64,000 nucleotides of DNA from Demequina sp. NBRC 110052. Its GTDB lineage: Bacteria; Actinomycetota; Actinomycetes; Actinomycetales; Demequinaceae. Numbering within the stretch: the stretch's first letter is position 1; the number at the start of each line of letters is the position of its first letter. The translations under genes and the position numbers were made by a program. The stretch lies in NCBI RefSeq assembly GCF_002090075.1, contig NZ_BBRI01000004.1, positions 62,001 through 126,000 on the forward strand, read 5' to 3'. Positions 40,020 to 49,138 of the stretch are shown piece after piece. The notes below the pieces were generated by a model. It was not told the DNA's origin. It saw only the letters and a program-made list of their open reading frames with translations, and did no database searches.

Positions 40020-41282
40020 ATGGAAGACGCAATGGCTTACGCCGACGGCGTCGGGGCAGTCGCCTGGCTCCTCGTGTCGGCTTCGCTGGTGCTGCTGATG
40101 ACGCCTGCTCTGGCGTTCTTCTACGGCGGCATGTCGCGCAGCAAGTCCGTTCTGAACATGATGATGATGAGCTTTGGCGCCATGGGCGTCGGCGTGCTCG
40201 CCTGGGTCCTGGTCGGCTACTCGATCTCGGCCGGCGACACCATGAACGACATCATCGGTGACCCCGGCTACGACTTCGGCATGATCGCCACGATGGAGTC
40301 CGGTGACGCTGCCGGCATCATCTCGGCAGGATTCGGCGCCACCTTCGCGATCATCACGGTCGCGCTGATCTCGGGTGCGGTCGCCGACCGCATGAAGTTC
40401 GGCGCCTGGATGCTCTTCGCCTTCGTGTGGGTCATCCTCGTGTACGCGCCCGTGTCCCACTGGGTGTGGGGAGATGGCTTCGCCGCGCTGCTCGGGCCCG
40501 ATGGACCGTGGTTCGGCGACCTGCCCGGCCCGTATGACTTCGCCGGCGGTACCGTCGTGCACATCAACGCCGGTGTGGCCGCGCTCGTCCTCGCGCTGCT
40601 GCTCGGTGTCCGCAAGGGCTTCGGCAAGGAGCCGTTCAAGCCGCACAACCTGCCGTTCGTCATGCTCGGCGCCGCGCTCCTGTGGTTCGGCTGGTTCGGC
40701 TTCAACGCCGGTTCGGCCTTCGCTGCCGACGGTTACGCGGCTATCGCGTGGGTCAACACCACGGTCGCCACCGGTATCGCGATGCTCGGCTGGCTGCTCA
40801 CCGAGAAGATCCGCGATGGCAAGGCCACGTCGCTCGGCGCCGCTTCCGGTGTCGTCGCCGGTCTGGTCGCCATCACCCCGTCGTGCGCCTCGGTGGACAC
40901 GTGGGGCGCGATCATCATCGGCTTCCTCGCCGGTGTGTTCTCGGCCCTCGCGGTCGGCCTCAAGTACAAGCTGGGCTACGACGACTCGCTCGACGTCGTC
41001 GGCGTCCACCTCGTCTCGGGTCTCTGGGGCACCCTGGCCATCGGCCTGGTCGCCTCCGGCACCATCAACGGCGACGCGGGTCTGTTCTACGGTGGCGGCA
41101 TCACGCTGCTCGGCGTCCAGGCTCTCGCTGCTCTGGTCGTCATCGTCTACTCGGCTATCGCTACGCTGATCATTGGACTTGCTATCAAGTACACGATCGG
41201 CCTGCGCGTCACCGAGGAGGTCGAGGTGTCCGGCATCGACCTCGCCGAGCACGGCGAGTCCGCTTACGAGGAGGCTGTGTAA
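40020..41282 (+). CDS. amt: Ammonium transporter
   Basis: 420 residues with about 11 membrane segments. Family signatures present: FFYGGMSRSKSVLNMMMMSFGAM at the first pore helices, and D-F-A-G-G-T-V-V-H-I-N-A-G with the twin-His region. GAAAGGGAG lies just before the ATG. It conducts ammonium or ammonia across the cytoplasmic membrane and is normally gated by the PII protein encoded 3 bp downstream. A GlnR box lies upstream. Confidence 0.96.
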   Translation: MEDAMAYADGVGAVAWLLVSASLVLLMTPALAFFYGGMSRSKSVLNMMMMSFGAMGVGVLAWVLVGYSISAGDTMNDIIGDPGYDFGMIATMESGDAAGIISAGFGATFAIITVALISGAVADRMKFGAWMLFAFVWVILVYAPVSHWVWGDGFAALLGPDGPWFGDLPGPYDFAGGTVVHINAGVAALVLALLLGVRKGFGKEPFKPHNLPFVMLGAALLWFGWFGFNAGSAFAADGYAAIAWVNTTVATGIAMLGWLLTEKIRDGKATSLGAASGVVAGLVAITPSCASVDTWGAIIIGFLAGVFSALAVGLKYKLGYDDSLDVVGVHLVSGLWGTLAIGLVASGTINGDAGLFYGGGITLLGVQALAALVVIVYSAIATLIIGLAIKYTIGLRVTEEVEVSGIDLAEHGESAYEEAV

Positions 41283-41624
<342 letters not shown>

Positions 41625-41639
41625 GGAGACACACCGCAC

Positions 41640-43433
41640 ATGCCGAGCCGGAACGGCCAGTTCCGCGAAGGCTCACACGCTGAGGTCCCGCATCCCGATG
41701 GGGTGCGGGACCTCAAGCGTCTGAGGCAGGAGCTGGCACACGAGCTGTACCGGGTGGGGGCCCCGGGGAACACGCGCAGGACGCGCCTCACCGAGATTAC
41801 GGTCTCTGCCCTCCGGCAGCACTGGGACGAGGTGGCGGGAGACCTGGGCGAAGGCGTCACGCTGGGCGCCGTCGGGTCACTGGGGCGCGGCGACACCGGT
41901 CCCGCCTCTGACCTCGACCTGGTGCTGATCCACGACGGGCGCACTCTCAAGGCCGATGCCGTGGCGGACCTCGCGCAGCGCCTCTGGTACCCGATCTGGG
42001 ACGCCGGGCTCGAACTCGACTATTCGTCGCGCTCCCTCACCGAGGTGCGCCAGGTGGCCGCGAAGGACCTGGCCGCCGCGTCGGGCCTGCTCGACCTGAG
42101 GCCTATCGCTGGCGACGAGGCGCTCGCCAAGCACGCGCGCGCCACGATCTATCAGGACTGGCGCGCGGCGGCGCGCAAGCGCCTCCCGGAACTGCTCGCG
42201 GCGTCGCGCGCCCGGGCGGAGCGCTTCGGCGAGCTCGCGTACCTCATCGAGCCACACCTCAAGGAGTCTCGGGGAGGCCTGCGCGACCTCGTGAGCCTGA
42301 CAGGACTGTCAGCGACGTGGCTCACCGACCGCCCGCATGGCGCCGTCGACGACGCCGGCGCGTTCCTCATGGATGTGCGCGACCAGATCCAGATGCAGCT
42401 GGGACGCCAGCAGAGCGTGCTGGGCCGGCACATCGCCGACGAGGTGGCTGAGGGCCTCGGATTCGGCCACCCCGACGAGCTCCTCGCCGCGCTCGCTGAG
42501 GCCGGGCGCACCGTCGCCTACGCGGTCGACACGACCGAGCGCGGCGCGCGGCGCTCGCTCGAACGCTCAGGCGTGGGATCGCGCGCCTTCCTTGCGCGCC
42601 GACGAGCGAAGGCGCCGCGGCACATCGTCGTCGCGGAGGGGCTCATCGACGTGGACGGCGAGCTCGCACTCGCGCCGGGGTACGCGGCTGAGGACGATGC
42701 GCTGCTGCCGTTGCGCGCGGCCGCCACCGCCGCCTCGACGGGATTGACGTTCACCCCGACGCTGCTCACGACGCTGCAGCGCTGCCCGGACCTGCCGGTC
42801 CCGTGGCCGCCTGAGGCGCGTGCGCTGCTCAAGGAGCTCCTGCGCGGCTCCGCCCACCTGGTTCCCGTGTGGGAGGCGATCGACCTCGCGGGCCTCGCGG
42901 TGCGCTGGCTCCCCGAATGGGAGGGCGTGCGCAACCGCCCGCAGCGCAGCCCGATCCACCGCTTCACCGTGGACCGCCACATGATCGAGGCGACCGTGCT
43001 CGCGGGCCGCCTGCGACGTCACGTGCCGGACCCCGACCTGCTGAGGATCGCGTCGTGGCTGCACGACATCGGCAAGCGAGCGGGCGCGTCCGATCACTCC
43101 ACGGCTGGCGCGGCGCTCGTGCCGGCGATTGCGGCACGGCTCGGCCTTTCGGAAAGCATGGCTGCCGACATCGAGCGCCTCATCCGTGAACACCTCACGC
43201 TCGCCGACCTCGCCACGAGCGCGGACCCGGACGACCCGGCGACGACTGAGCGCCTGCTCGATGCGGTGGACCGTCGCGTCGACCTGCTGGACACGCTCAG
43301 GGCTCTTACCGAGGCCGACGCCAAGGCCGCGGGCCCCAAGGCATGGACGGCGTGGCGCGCGCAGCTCGTGGACCAGCTCTACCTGAAGGCGCGCGGTGCG
43401 CTCGAGGCAGGGCCTCCGCCCGACCCTGCCTGA
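41640..43433 (+). CDS. glnD: PII nucleotidyltransferase GlnD, lacking C-terminal ACT domains
   Basis: 597 residues against roughly 800-890 in typical GlnD. The nucleotidyltransferase motif [16 protein letters not shown] is near residue 79, and the linker has [14 protein letters not shown]. An HD hydrolase domain has [15 protein letters not shown] near residue 473. The protein ends about 95 residues after that, where family members continue into two ACT (glutamine-sensing) domains. Ffh follows 58 bp later and leaves no room for them. In actinobacteria GlnD adenylylates PII; here glutamine control may be lost or provided otherwise. Confidence 0.9.
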   Translation: MPSRNGQFREGSHAEVPHPDGVRDLKRLRQELAHELYRVGAPGNTRRTRLTEITVSALRQHWDEVAGDLGEGVTLGAVGSLGRGDTGPASDLDLVLIHDGRTLKADAVADLAQRLWYPIWDAGLELDYSSRSLTEVRQVAAKDLAAASGLLDLRPIAGDEALAKHARATIYQDWRAAARKRLPELLAASRARAERFGELAYLIEPHLKESRGGLRDLVSLTGLSATWLTDRPHGAVDDAGAFLMDVRDQIQMQLGRQQSVLGRHIADEVAEGLGFGHPDELLAALAEAGRTVAYAVDTTERGARRSLERSGVGSRAFLARRRAKAPRHIVVAEGLIDVDGELALAPGYAAEDDALLPLRAAATAASTGLTFTPTLLTTLQRCPDLPVPWPPEARALLKELLRGSAHLVPVWEAIDLAGLAVRWLPEWEGVRNRPQRSPIHRFTVDRHMIEATVLAGRLRRHVPDPDLLRIASWLHDIGKRAGASDHSTAGAALVPAIAARLGLSESMAADIERLIREHLTLADLATSADPDDPATTERLLDAVDRRVDLLDTLRALTEADAKAAGPKAWTAWRAQLVDQLYLKARGALEAGPPPDPA

Positions 43434-43455
43434 GGTCGGTCACGCGAGGCCCCGG

Positions 43456-43461
43456 TAGGCT
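43456..43461 (+). promoter_or_regulatory. -10 element TAGGCT for ffh
   Basis: TAGGCT lies 30 nt before the GTG at 43492 and would give a short leader containing the GAAGGGA ribosome site at 43480-43486. Confidence 0.35.
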
Positions 43462-43491
43462 GGGACGCCTAGCAATCGTGAAGGGACACCT

Positions 43492-45078
43492 GTGTTCGCC
43501 AACCTCTCCGATCGGCTCGCCGAGACCTTCAAGTCCCTGAGGGGCAAGGGCAGGCTGACCGAGGCCGACATCGACGGCACGATCCGCGAGATCCGTCGAG
43601 CCCTCCTGGACGCCGACGTCGCGGTCGCCGTGGTGCGCAGTTTCACCGCGGCCATCCGCGAGCGTGCGCTCGGCGCCGAGGTCTCTGAGGCCCTCAACCC
43701 CGCCCAGCAGGTCGTCAAGATCGTCCACGAGGAGCTCATCTCGGTCCTCGGAGGCGAGGCGCGCCCGTTGCGGTACGCCAAGTCTGGGCCGACGGTCATC
43801 ATGCTCGCGGGTCTCCAGGGCGCCGGTAAGACCACCTTCGCAGGCAAGCTCGCCCTGCACCTCAAGCAGCAGGGCGCGACGCCGCTGCTCGTCGCCGCGG
43901 ACCTGCAGCGTCCGAACGCGGTCACGCAGCTCAAGGTCGTCGGCGAGCGCGTGAACGTGCCAGTGTTCGCGCCCGAGCCGGGCGTGACGCGCGAGGACGA
44001 GCGCGTGCGCGGCAACCCCGTGAAGGTCGCCAAGAAGGGCCTCAAGGAGGCCCAGGACAAGCAGCACTCCGTCGTGATCGTCGACACGGCCGGCCGCCTG
44101 GGCGTGGACGCCGAGCTCATGAAGCAGGCGGGCGACATCCGCAAGGCCATCGAACCGGACGAGGTCCTGTTCGTCATCGACGCGATGATCGGTCAGGACG
44201 CCGTCGCGACGGCGCAGGCGTTCCAGGACGGCGTCGACTTCACCGGCGTCGTGCTCTCCAAGCTCGACGGTGACGCACGAGGCGGCGCCGCGCTCTCGGT
44301 CGCGCAGGTCACCGGCCGCCCGATCATGTTCGCGTCGGTGGGAGAGAAGCCCGAGGACCTCGAGGTCTTCCACCCCGACCGCATGGCGTCTCGCATTCTC
44401 GATATGGGCGACATGCTCACGCTCATCGAGCAGGCCGAGCGCGTGTTCGACAAGGCCGAGGCCGAACGCATGTCGACCAAGGTCGAGCGCGGCGAGGACT
44501 TCACCTTCAGCGACTTCCTGTCGCAGATGCAGCAGCTCAAGAACATGGGCTCGATGAAGAAGATGCTCGGCATGCTGCCCGGCATGGGTGCGATGCGCGA
44601 CCAGATCGAGAACCTGGACGAGAACGAGCTCACCCGCACCGAGGCGATCATCCACTCGATGACGCCCTACGAGCGCGACAACCCCAAGGCGCTCAACGGG
44701 TCGCGGCGTTCGCGCATCGCGCGCGGCTCCGGCACGTCCGTCGCGCAGGTCAACGCCCTCGTCAAGCGTTTCGAGGACGCGCAGCGCATGATGAAGGCCA
44801 TGGCCAAGGGCGGTGGCATGCCCGGCATGGGAGGCGCTCCCGGCTCGTTCGGCGGCCTGCCAGGCGGCAAGAAGTCCAAGGGCAAGCAGGCGCCCCAGCG
44901 CAAGGTCAAGGGCAAGTCGGGCAACCCCGCCAAGCGCGCGCAGCAGGAGGCCGCGGCCCGTGCCAAGGCAGCAGGCGAGGCAGCCCCCGGGGCGTCCTTC
45001 GGCGCTCCTGCGCAGGAGGAGCCCAAGCAGTTCGACCCGAGTTCGATCCCCGACCTCGGCAAGTTCCTGGGCCGCTGA
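43492..45078 (+). CDS. ffh: Signal recognition particle protein Ffh
   Basis: 528 residues. N domain, G domain with P-loop GLQGAGKTT near residue 108 and DTAGRLGVDAELM, then the methionine-rich M domain (MQQLKNMGSMKKMLGMLPGMGAM) that binds signal peptides and 4.5S RNA (RRSRIARGSGTS). The C-terminal 100 residues are Gly, Lys and Pro rich. GTG start after GAAGGGA. Partner of FtsY encoded upstream. I did not find an SRP RNA gene in the window. Confidence 0.96.
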   Translation: MFANLSDRLAETFKSLRGKGRLTEADIDGTIREIRRALLDADVAVAVVRSFTAAIRERALGAEVSEALNPAQQVVKIVHEELISVLGGEARPLRYAKSGPTVIMLAGLQGAGKTTFAGKLALHLKQQGATPLLVAADLQRPNAVTQLKVVGERVNVPVFAPEPGVTREDERVRGNPVKVAKKGLKEAQDKQHSVVIVDTAGRLGVDAELMKQAGDIRKAIEPDEVLFVIDAMIGQDAVATAQAFQDGVDFTGVVLSKLDGDARGGAALSVAQVTGRPIMFASVGEKPEDLEVFHPDRMASRILDMGDMLTLIEQAERVFDKAEAERMSTKVERGEDFTFSDFLSQMQQLKNMGSMKKMLGMLPGMGAMRDQIENLDENELTRTEAIIHSMTPYERDNPKALNGSRRSRIARGSGTSVAQVNALVKRFEDAQRMMKAMAKGGGMPGMGGAPGSFGGLPGGKKSKGKQAPQRKVKGKSGNPAKRAQQEAAARAKAAGEAAPGASFGAPAQEEPKQFDPSSIPDLGKFLGR

Positions 45079-45079
45079 C

Positions 45080-46201
45080 GTGAGCGTCGCGCGACCGGGC
45101 GACCACGGCGTCGGGCAGGTGCCGACTCTGCGCCTCGAGGGCCCGGTGATCGTCGGAGACGACGAGGTGCGCGACGGCGCGTGGGTGGTCGGCGGTGCCG
45201 TCACGTTCGACGAGCCCGACGCGCCGGTCGACCAGGTGCTCGAGGGTGTCACCGTGCCGGGCCTCGTGGACGTGCACTGCCATGTGGGCCTCGACAGCGG
45301 GGGAGCGGTCGAGCCCGAGCTCGCGCTCAAGCAGGCCCTCGTCGATCGCGACGCCGGCACGCTGCTGATCCGCGACGCCGGCTCGCCGACCGACACGCGC
45401 TTCCTCGACGGCGTGGTCGAGGCGCCACGCCTCATCCGCGCGGGGCGGTTCATCGCACGGCCCAAGCGCTACCTGCGGTACTACGCGCGCGAGATCGAGG
45501 TGGATGACCTGCCGCGCGTCATGGCGGAGGAGGCCCGCAAGGGCGACGGCTGGGTCAAGATCATCGCGGACTGGATCGACCGTGACGCTGGCGACCTCGC
45601 GCCGCTGTGGCCCGCCGAGGTGCTCGCTGAGGGCATCGCCGCCGCGCACGACGCGGGCGCGCGCGTCACTGCGCACACGTTCGCGACCGAGAGCATCGAT
45701 CCACTGCTCGACGGGGGCATCGACTGCCTCGAGCACGGCACCGGCATGACGCCTGCGCACATGGAGCGCGCGGCGGCCGAGGGAATCCCCGTGGTGCCGA
45801 CGATGCTGCAGATCGACAACTTCGCGGGCTTCGCCGCCCAGGGGCGCGCGCGGTTCCCCGCCTACGCCACGCGCATGGACGCGATGTACGAGCGGCGCGC
45901 GACCCACGCGCGCGAGCTGTGGGAGGCGGGCGTGCCGCTGCTGCTCGGCACCGACGCCGGCGGGACCCTCGGTCACGGGCTCCTGCCGCTCGAGGCCGCC
46001 GCGCTCGTCGACGCTGGAATCCCGGCCAGCGATGTGGTCGCGATGGCGACGTGGCGTGCGCGCGCGTTCCTCGGCGTCCCCGCGCTCGAGGAGGGTGCCA
46101 GCGCCGATCTGGTCGTCTACGCCCGGGATCCCCGCGAGGACATCACCGAGCTCGCACGCCCCCAGCACGTGGTGCTGCGGGGCGCGCGCGTGGCGCCCTG
46201 A
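45080..46201 (+). CDS. Metal-dependent amidohydrolase
   Basis: 373 residues from a GTG 1 nt after the ffh stop; GTG 45119 is an alternative just after a GCGTCGGGC motif that encodes part of the non-conserved N-terminus. Metal motifs: VDVHCHVGL (HxH), GWVKIIADW (Lys), TAHTFATES, CLEHGTGM and LGTDAGG. This is the same superfamily branch as the amidohydrolase at 26902 but with no close similarity around the active site. No signal peptide. The substrate is unknown; it begins the block inserted between ffh and rpsP. Confidence 0.8.
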   Translation: MSVARPGDHGVGQVPTLRLEGPVIVGDDEVRDGAWVVGGAVTFDEPDAPVDQVLEGVTVPGLVDVHCHVGLDSGGAVEPELALKQALVDRDAGTLLIRDAGSPTDTRFLDGVVEAPRLIRAGRFIARPKRYLRYYAREIEVDDLPRVMAEEARKGDGWVKIIADWIDRDAGDLAPLWPAEVLAEGIAAAHDAGARVTAHTFATESIDPLLDGGIDCLEHGTGMTPAHMERAAAEGIPVVPTMLQIDNFAGFAAQGRARFPAYATRMDAMYERRATHARELWEAGVPLLLGTDAGGTLGHGLLPLEAAALVDAGIPASDVVAMATWRARAFLGVPALEEGASADLVVYARDPREDITELARPQHVVLRGARVAP

Positions 46202-46315
46202 CCTGAGGAACGCCTGAGGATGCCCCAGGGACCCTTGCCCGACGTGCCGCCGCCAGGCGACAGTGGTGCCACGCGCTCGGACGCCTCCGAGTCCCCAAAC
46301 CCGCGAGAGGCCCCC

Positions 46316-47710
46316 ATGACCTCGTCGACGACCCACGGAACCGCGCCCGCCCGCCCGCGGATCCCCACCGCCGACCGTGCACGACGCGCCGCACGCCGCA
46401 CCTGGTGGGCCGACGGCCTCGAGGCAGCGATCTGGTTCGCCGCCGCGATCGGCGTCGCGCTCATGCTGCGCGCGGGCGGCCTGCTCGCCAGCGCGCCGAT
46501 CGACTACGTGTACTCCGCCGGCCGCGCGCTCGGCATCGTGGCCACGGTGCTGATGCTCGCCCAGGTGCTGCTCGTCGCGCGCGCGCCGTTCATCGAACGC
46601 TCCGTCGGCCACGACCGCACCACCGCGCTGCACACGAAGCTCGGCAAGTGGGCCATCGTGCTGATGCTCGCGCACGCCGCCGTCATCACGTCCATGTACG
46701 GCTACTACGACGGACGCGGGCCCTTCGCGCAGGCTGTCGCGCTGTTCACCCAGTCGTGGTTCCTTGCGACCGCCCAGGTCGCACTGGCGCTCTTCCTCGT
46801 GGTGCTCGCGCTGTCGCTCGCGATCGTCAGGCGCCGGTGGCGCTACGAGCGCTGGCACACGGTGCACCTCATCGTCTACGTCGCGGTCGCCGCTGCGGTG
46901 CCGCACCAGTTCCTCGAGGGTTCGACGTTCCGGGGGTTCAGCGCGGCCGCGTGGTACTGGCTCTCGCTGTACGTGGTCGCCTTCGGCGCGCTGCTCGCGT
47001 TCCGCGTGGTGCGGCCGCTCGCGCGGTTGCGTCGTCACGGGACGCACGTCTCGCACGTGCGTCGCGAACCCGACGGCTCCGCGACGATCACGGTGACCGG
47101 GCGCGATCTGGACCGCCTGCGGGCTCAGCCCGGTCAGTTCATGCTGTGGCGCTTCCTCGACGGCACGCGGTGGCGCGAGGCGCACCCCTTCTCGCTGTCG
47201 GCCGCGCCCACGGGCGACGCGCTACGGCTCACCGTGAAGCCGTCCGGCGACCACTCGCGCTCGCTCGCTGACGTCGAGGTCGGCACGAGGGTCATGGTCG
47301 AGGGTCCGCTCGGAGTGTTCACCGACGCCGCGCGGTGCCGTGGCGGCGTGGTGCTTGTCAGCGCGGGCGTGGGCATCACGCCCATGCGCACACTTCTCGA
47401 AGCGCACGACCCGACGGAGCCGTGCGCGGTGATCGTGAGGGCACGCTCGCTCGGCGAGGCGCCGCTGCTCGACGAGATCACTGAGCTCGCGGCACGCGCT
47501 CGGGCCGAGCTCACGGTGCTCATCGGCGAGCGCGGGTCCGGTTGGGCGCCGCGCGACAAGGACGTGTCGCTCGCCGAGCTCGTCGGCGATCTCTCCGATC
47601 GCGACGTGTTCATCTGTGGGCCGGTGCCGTGGGCCGACCAGGTCGAGCGCGACGCGCTCGCGGGCGGAGTCGAGCCCCGTGCCATCCATCGCGAGAGGTT
47701 CGGCTGGTGA
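46316..47710 (+). CDS. Ferric reductase-like flavocytochrome (membrane heme domain + FAD/NAD(P)H domain), copy 1
   Basis: 464 residues. The chosen ATG follows GAGAGG and matches the start of copy 2; an ATG at 46220 would add 32 residues. Six membrane segments carry His residues (HDRTTALHTKLGKW, LAHAAVIT, RWHTVHLIVY, VPHQFLEG) that probably bind two b hemes. The soluble half has HPFSLSAAP for FAD, SAGVGITPMRTLL for NAD(P)H and FICGPVPW near the end. It should move electrons from cytoplasmic NAD(P)H outward, likely to the FMN-binding protein encoded next. Confidence 0.87.
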   Translation: MTSSTTHGTAPARPRIPTADRARRAARRTWWADGLEAAIWFAAAIGVALMLRAGGLLASAPIDYVYSAGRALGIVATVLMLAQVLLVARAPFIERSVGHDRTTALHTKLGKWAIVLMLAHAAVITSMYGYYDGRGPFAQAVALFTQSWFLATAQVALALFLVVLALSLAIVRRRWRYERWHTVHLIVYVAVAAAVPHQFLEGSTFRGFSAAAWYWLSLYVVAFGALLAFRVVRPLARLRRHGTHVSHVRREPDGSATITVTGRDLDRLRAQPGQFMLWRFLDGTRWREAHPFSLSAAPTGDALRLTVKPSGDHSRSLADVEVGTRVMVEGPLGVFTDAARCRGGVVLVSAGVGITPMRTLLEAHDPTEPCAVIVRARSLGEAPLLDEITELAARARAELTVLIGERGSGWAPRDKDVSLAELVGDLSDRDVFICGPVPWADQVERDALAGGVEPRAIHRERFGW

Positions 47711-47738
47711 CTCTCATGGACACGTGGAGGATGGGCGC

Positions 47739-48194
47739 ATGAGAGCGAGCAGGATGGCAGGCGTGGTCGCGAGCTCGGCGGCGATCGTCGCCGCGGGATT
47801 CGCGACAGCGGAGAGAAGCCTTGACACGTCGTTCCTCGATTCCTCCGGGGACGGCGGGTCCAGCGAAGACGCGGGCGAGCCTCAGGACGCGGGGTCGGGC
47901 ACGCCAGACGCGGGCGCGGGCGACACGTTCGACGGACCCGTCGTGACGAACATCAAGGGCGACTTCCAGGCACGCATCGTGGTCGAGGACGGCGTGGTGG
48001 TGGATGTCGTCGCGCTTGCGGCAGGAACGAGCGCGGCTGAGTCGCAGCGAATCAATGCCGAGGCGATCCCCGCGCTCTCCGCGCGGGTGCTGGACGCCCA
48101 GAGCGCGGACGTCGACGCCTATTCGGGAGCGTCCTACAGCTCTCCTGGGTTCCTCGAGTCCGTGGCAGGCGCGTTCGAGGCAGCGGGCCTGTGA
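47739..48194 (+). CDS. Secreted/anchored FMN-binding domain protein, copy 1
   Basis: 151 residues. A hydrophobic N-terminal segment (residues 6-24, signal peptide or anchor) is followed by a Gly/Asp/Ser-rich acidic linker and an FMN_bind domain from about residue 65. The flavinylation motif SGAS lies at residues 129-132 (DAYSGASYSS), where Ser132 would carry covalent FMN attached by ApbE. GGAGG lies 9 nt upstream of the ATG. It is flanked by a membrane reductase and an ApbE gene, which makes an extracytoplasmic electron carrier very likely. Confidence 0.87.
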   Translation: MRASRMAGVVASSAAIVAAGFATAERSLDTSFLDSSGDGGSSEDAGEPQDAGSGTPDAGAGDTFDGPVVTNIKGDFQARIVVEDGVVVDVVALAAGTSAAESQRINAEAIPALSARVLDAQSADVDAYSGASYSSPGFLESVAGAFEAAGL

Positions 48195-48198
48195 CCGC

Positions 48199-49020
48199 GT
48201 GACCGAGGCGGTCGCGCGCGAGGCACGCGCCATGGCGATGGCCTTTCGCGTCAGTGCGCGCGGCGTCGGAGGTCCCGCGCTGGGCACCGCGATGCTCGAC
48301 TTCGAACGCTCTCTGCGCCACGACGAGGCGATGCTCTCGCTGTGGGACGCCCGCAGCCCGCTGAGCATGCTCGCGCGCGGCGAGCTGGACACCGCCGACG
48401 CGCCCGCGGAGGTGCGCGAGGTGCTCGCGCTGTGCGAGTTCTGGGTCGAACGCACCGCCGGCGCGTTCTCGCCGCGGCTCACGGCGCTGGCCGCGCGGGG
48501 CCTGCCGGTGACGTACCCGGAAGGCGCGCCGGACCCCACTGGCCTGGTGAAGACGTGGGCGGTCGCGCGGGCGCTGACGTCTCTCGAAAGCGTCGGGGCC
48601 ACGGGCTGGCTCGTCGATGCCGCCGGCGATGTGTGCGTCGGAGGCGACGGCGCGTGGCGCGTGGGAATCGCTGACCCGTCCCTCACAGGCGACCCGACCG
48701 GCTCTGCCCCGATCACCGTGGTCGAGCTGGGCGGTGACGGGCCTCGTGCGCTTGCGACGTCGGGCGGCGCTCAGGTGCGGGATCACATTTGGGACCCCGA
48801 GACCGGCGAGGTGGCGCGGCACTACCTGCAGGTGAGCGTGCTGGGCGACGATCTCGTCGCATGCGATGCGTGGGCCACGGCGATCGCCGGAGGCGGACCC
48901 CGCGCGCTGACGCGTGCCCACGCGGACGGCTTCGAGGTGCTCGCCGTCACCGGCCGACGCTCGGGCGGGGGCTTCGACGCGGTCGTCACGCCCGGTTGGC
49001 CGGATGCCCGACCTGCGTGA
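48199..49020 (+). CDS. apbE: FAD:protein FMN transferase (ApbE), copy 1
   Basis: 273 residues from a GTG; ATGs at 48232 and 48238 are alternatives. ApbE landmarks: DPTGLVKTWAVARA (substrate/FAD helix), DAAGDVCVGGDGAWRVGI, ALATSGG...DHIWDPETGE and the metal-site CDAWATAI. No signal peptide is evident, unlike many Gram-negative ApbE proteins. It transfers FMN from FAD to a Thr/Ser of FMN-binding proteins, here most likely the neighbour just upstream. Confidence 0.87.
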   Translation: MTEAVAREARAMAMAFRVSARGVGGPALGTAMLDFERSLRHDEAMLSLWDARSPLSMLARGELDTADAPAEVREVLALCEFWVERTAGAFSPRLTALAARGLPVTYPEGAPDPTGLVKTWAVARALTSLESVGATGWLVDAAGDVCVGGDGAWRVGIADPSLTGDPTGSAPITVVELGGDGPRALATSGGAQVRDHIWDPETGEVARHYLQVSVLGDDLVACDAWATAIAGGGPRALTRAHADGFEVLAVTGRRSGGGFDAVVTPGWPDARPA

Positions 49021-49053
49021 GCGCACCCGGCTCCCGGGATACTCCGGAGGGGC

Positions 49054-49071
49054 TCTCAGCGTGCTCTGAGA
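49054..49071. promoter_or_regulatory. Inverted repeat TCTCAG-N6-CTGAGA before the second flavin cassette
   Basis: A perfect 6+6 palindrome in the 118-bp gap before copy 2, overlapping a GAGACT hexamer (49068-49073) that could be a -10. Possible operator. No copy was noticed before cassette 1. Confidence 0.4.
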
Positions 49072-49138
49072 CTTGCGCGGAACAGTGGGGAGTGCCATCG
49101 AGAGATGACGCACTCGCCGCACCCGGGAAGGACCCCGC

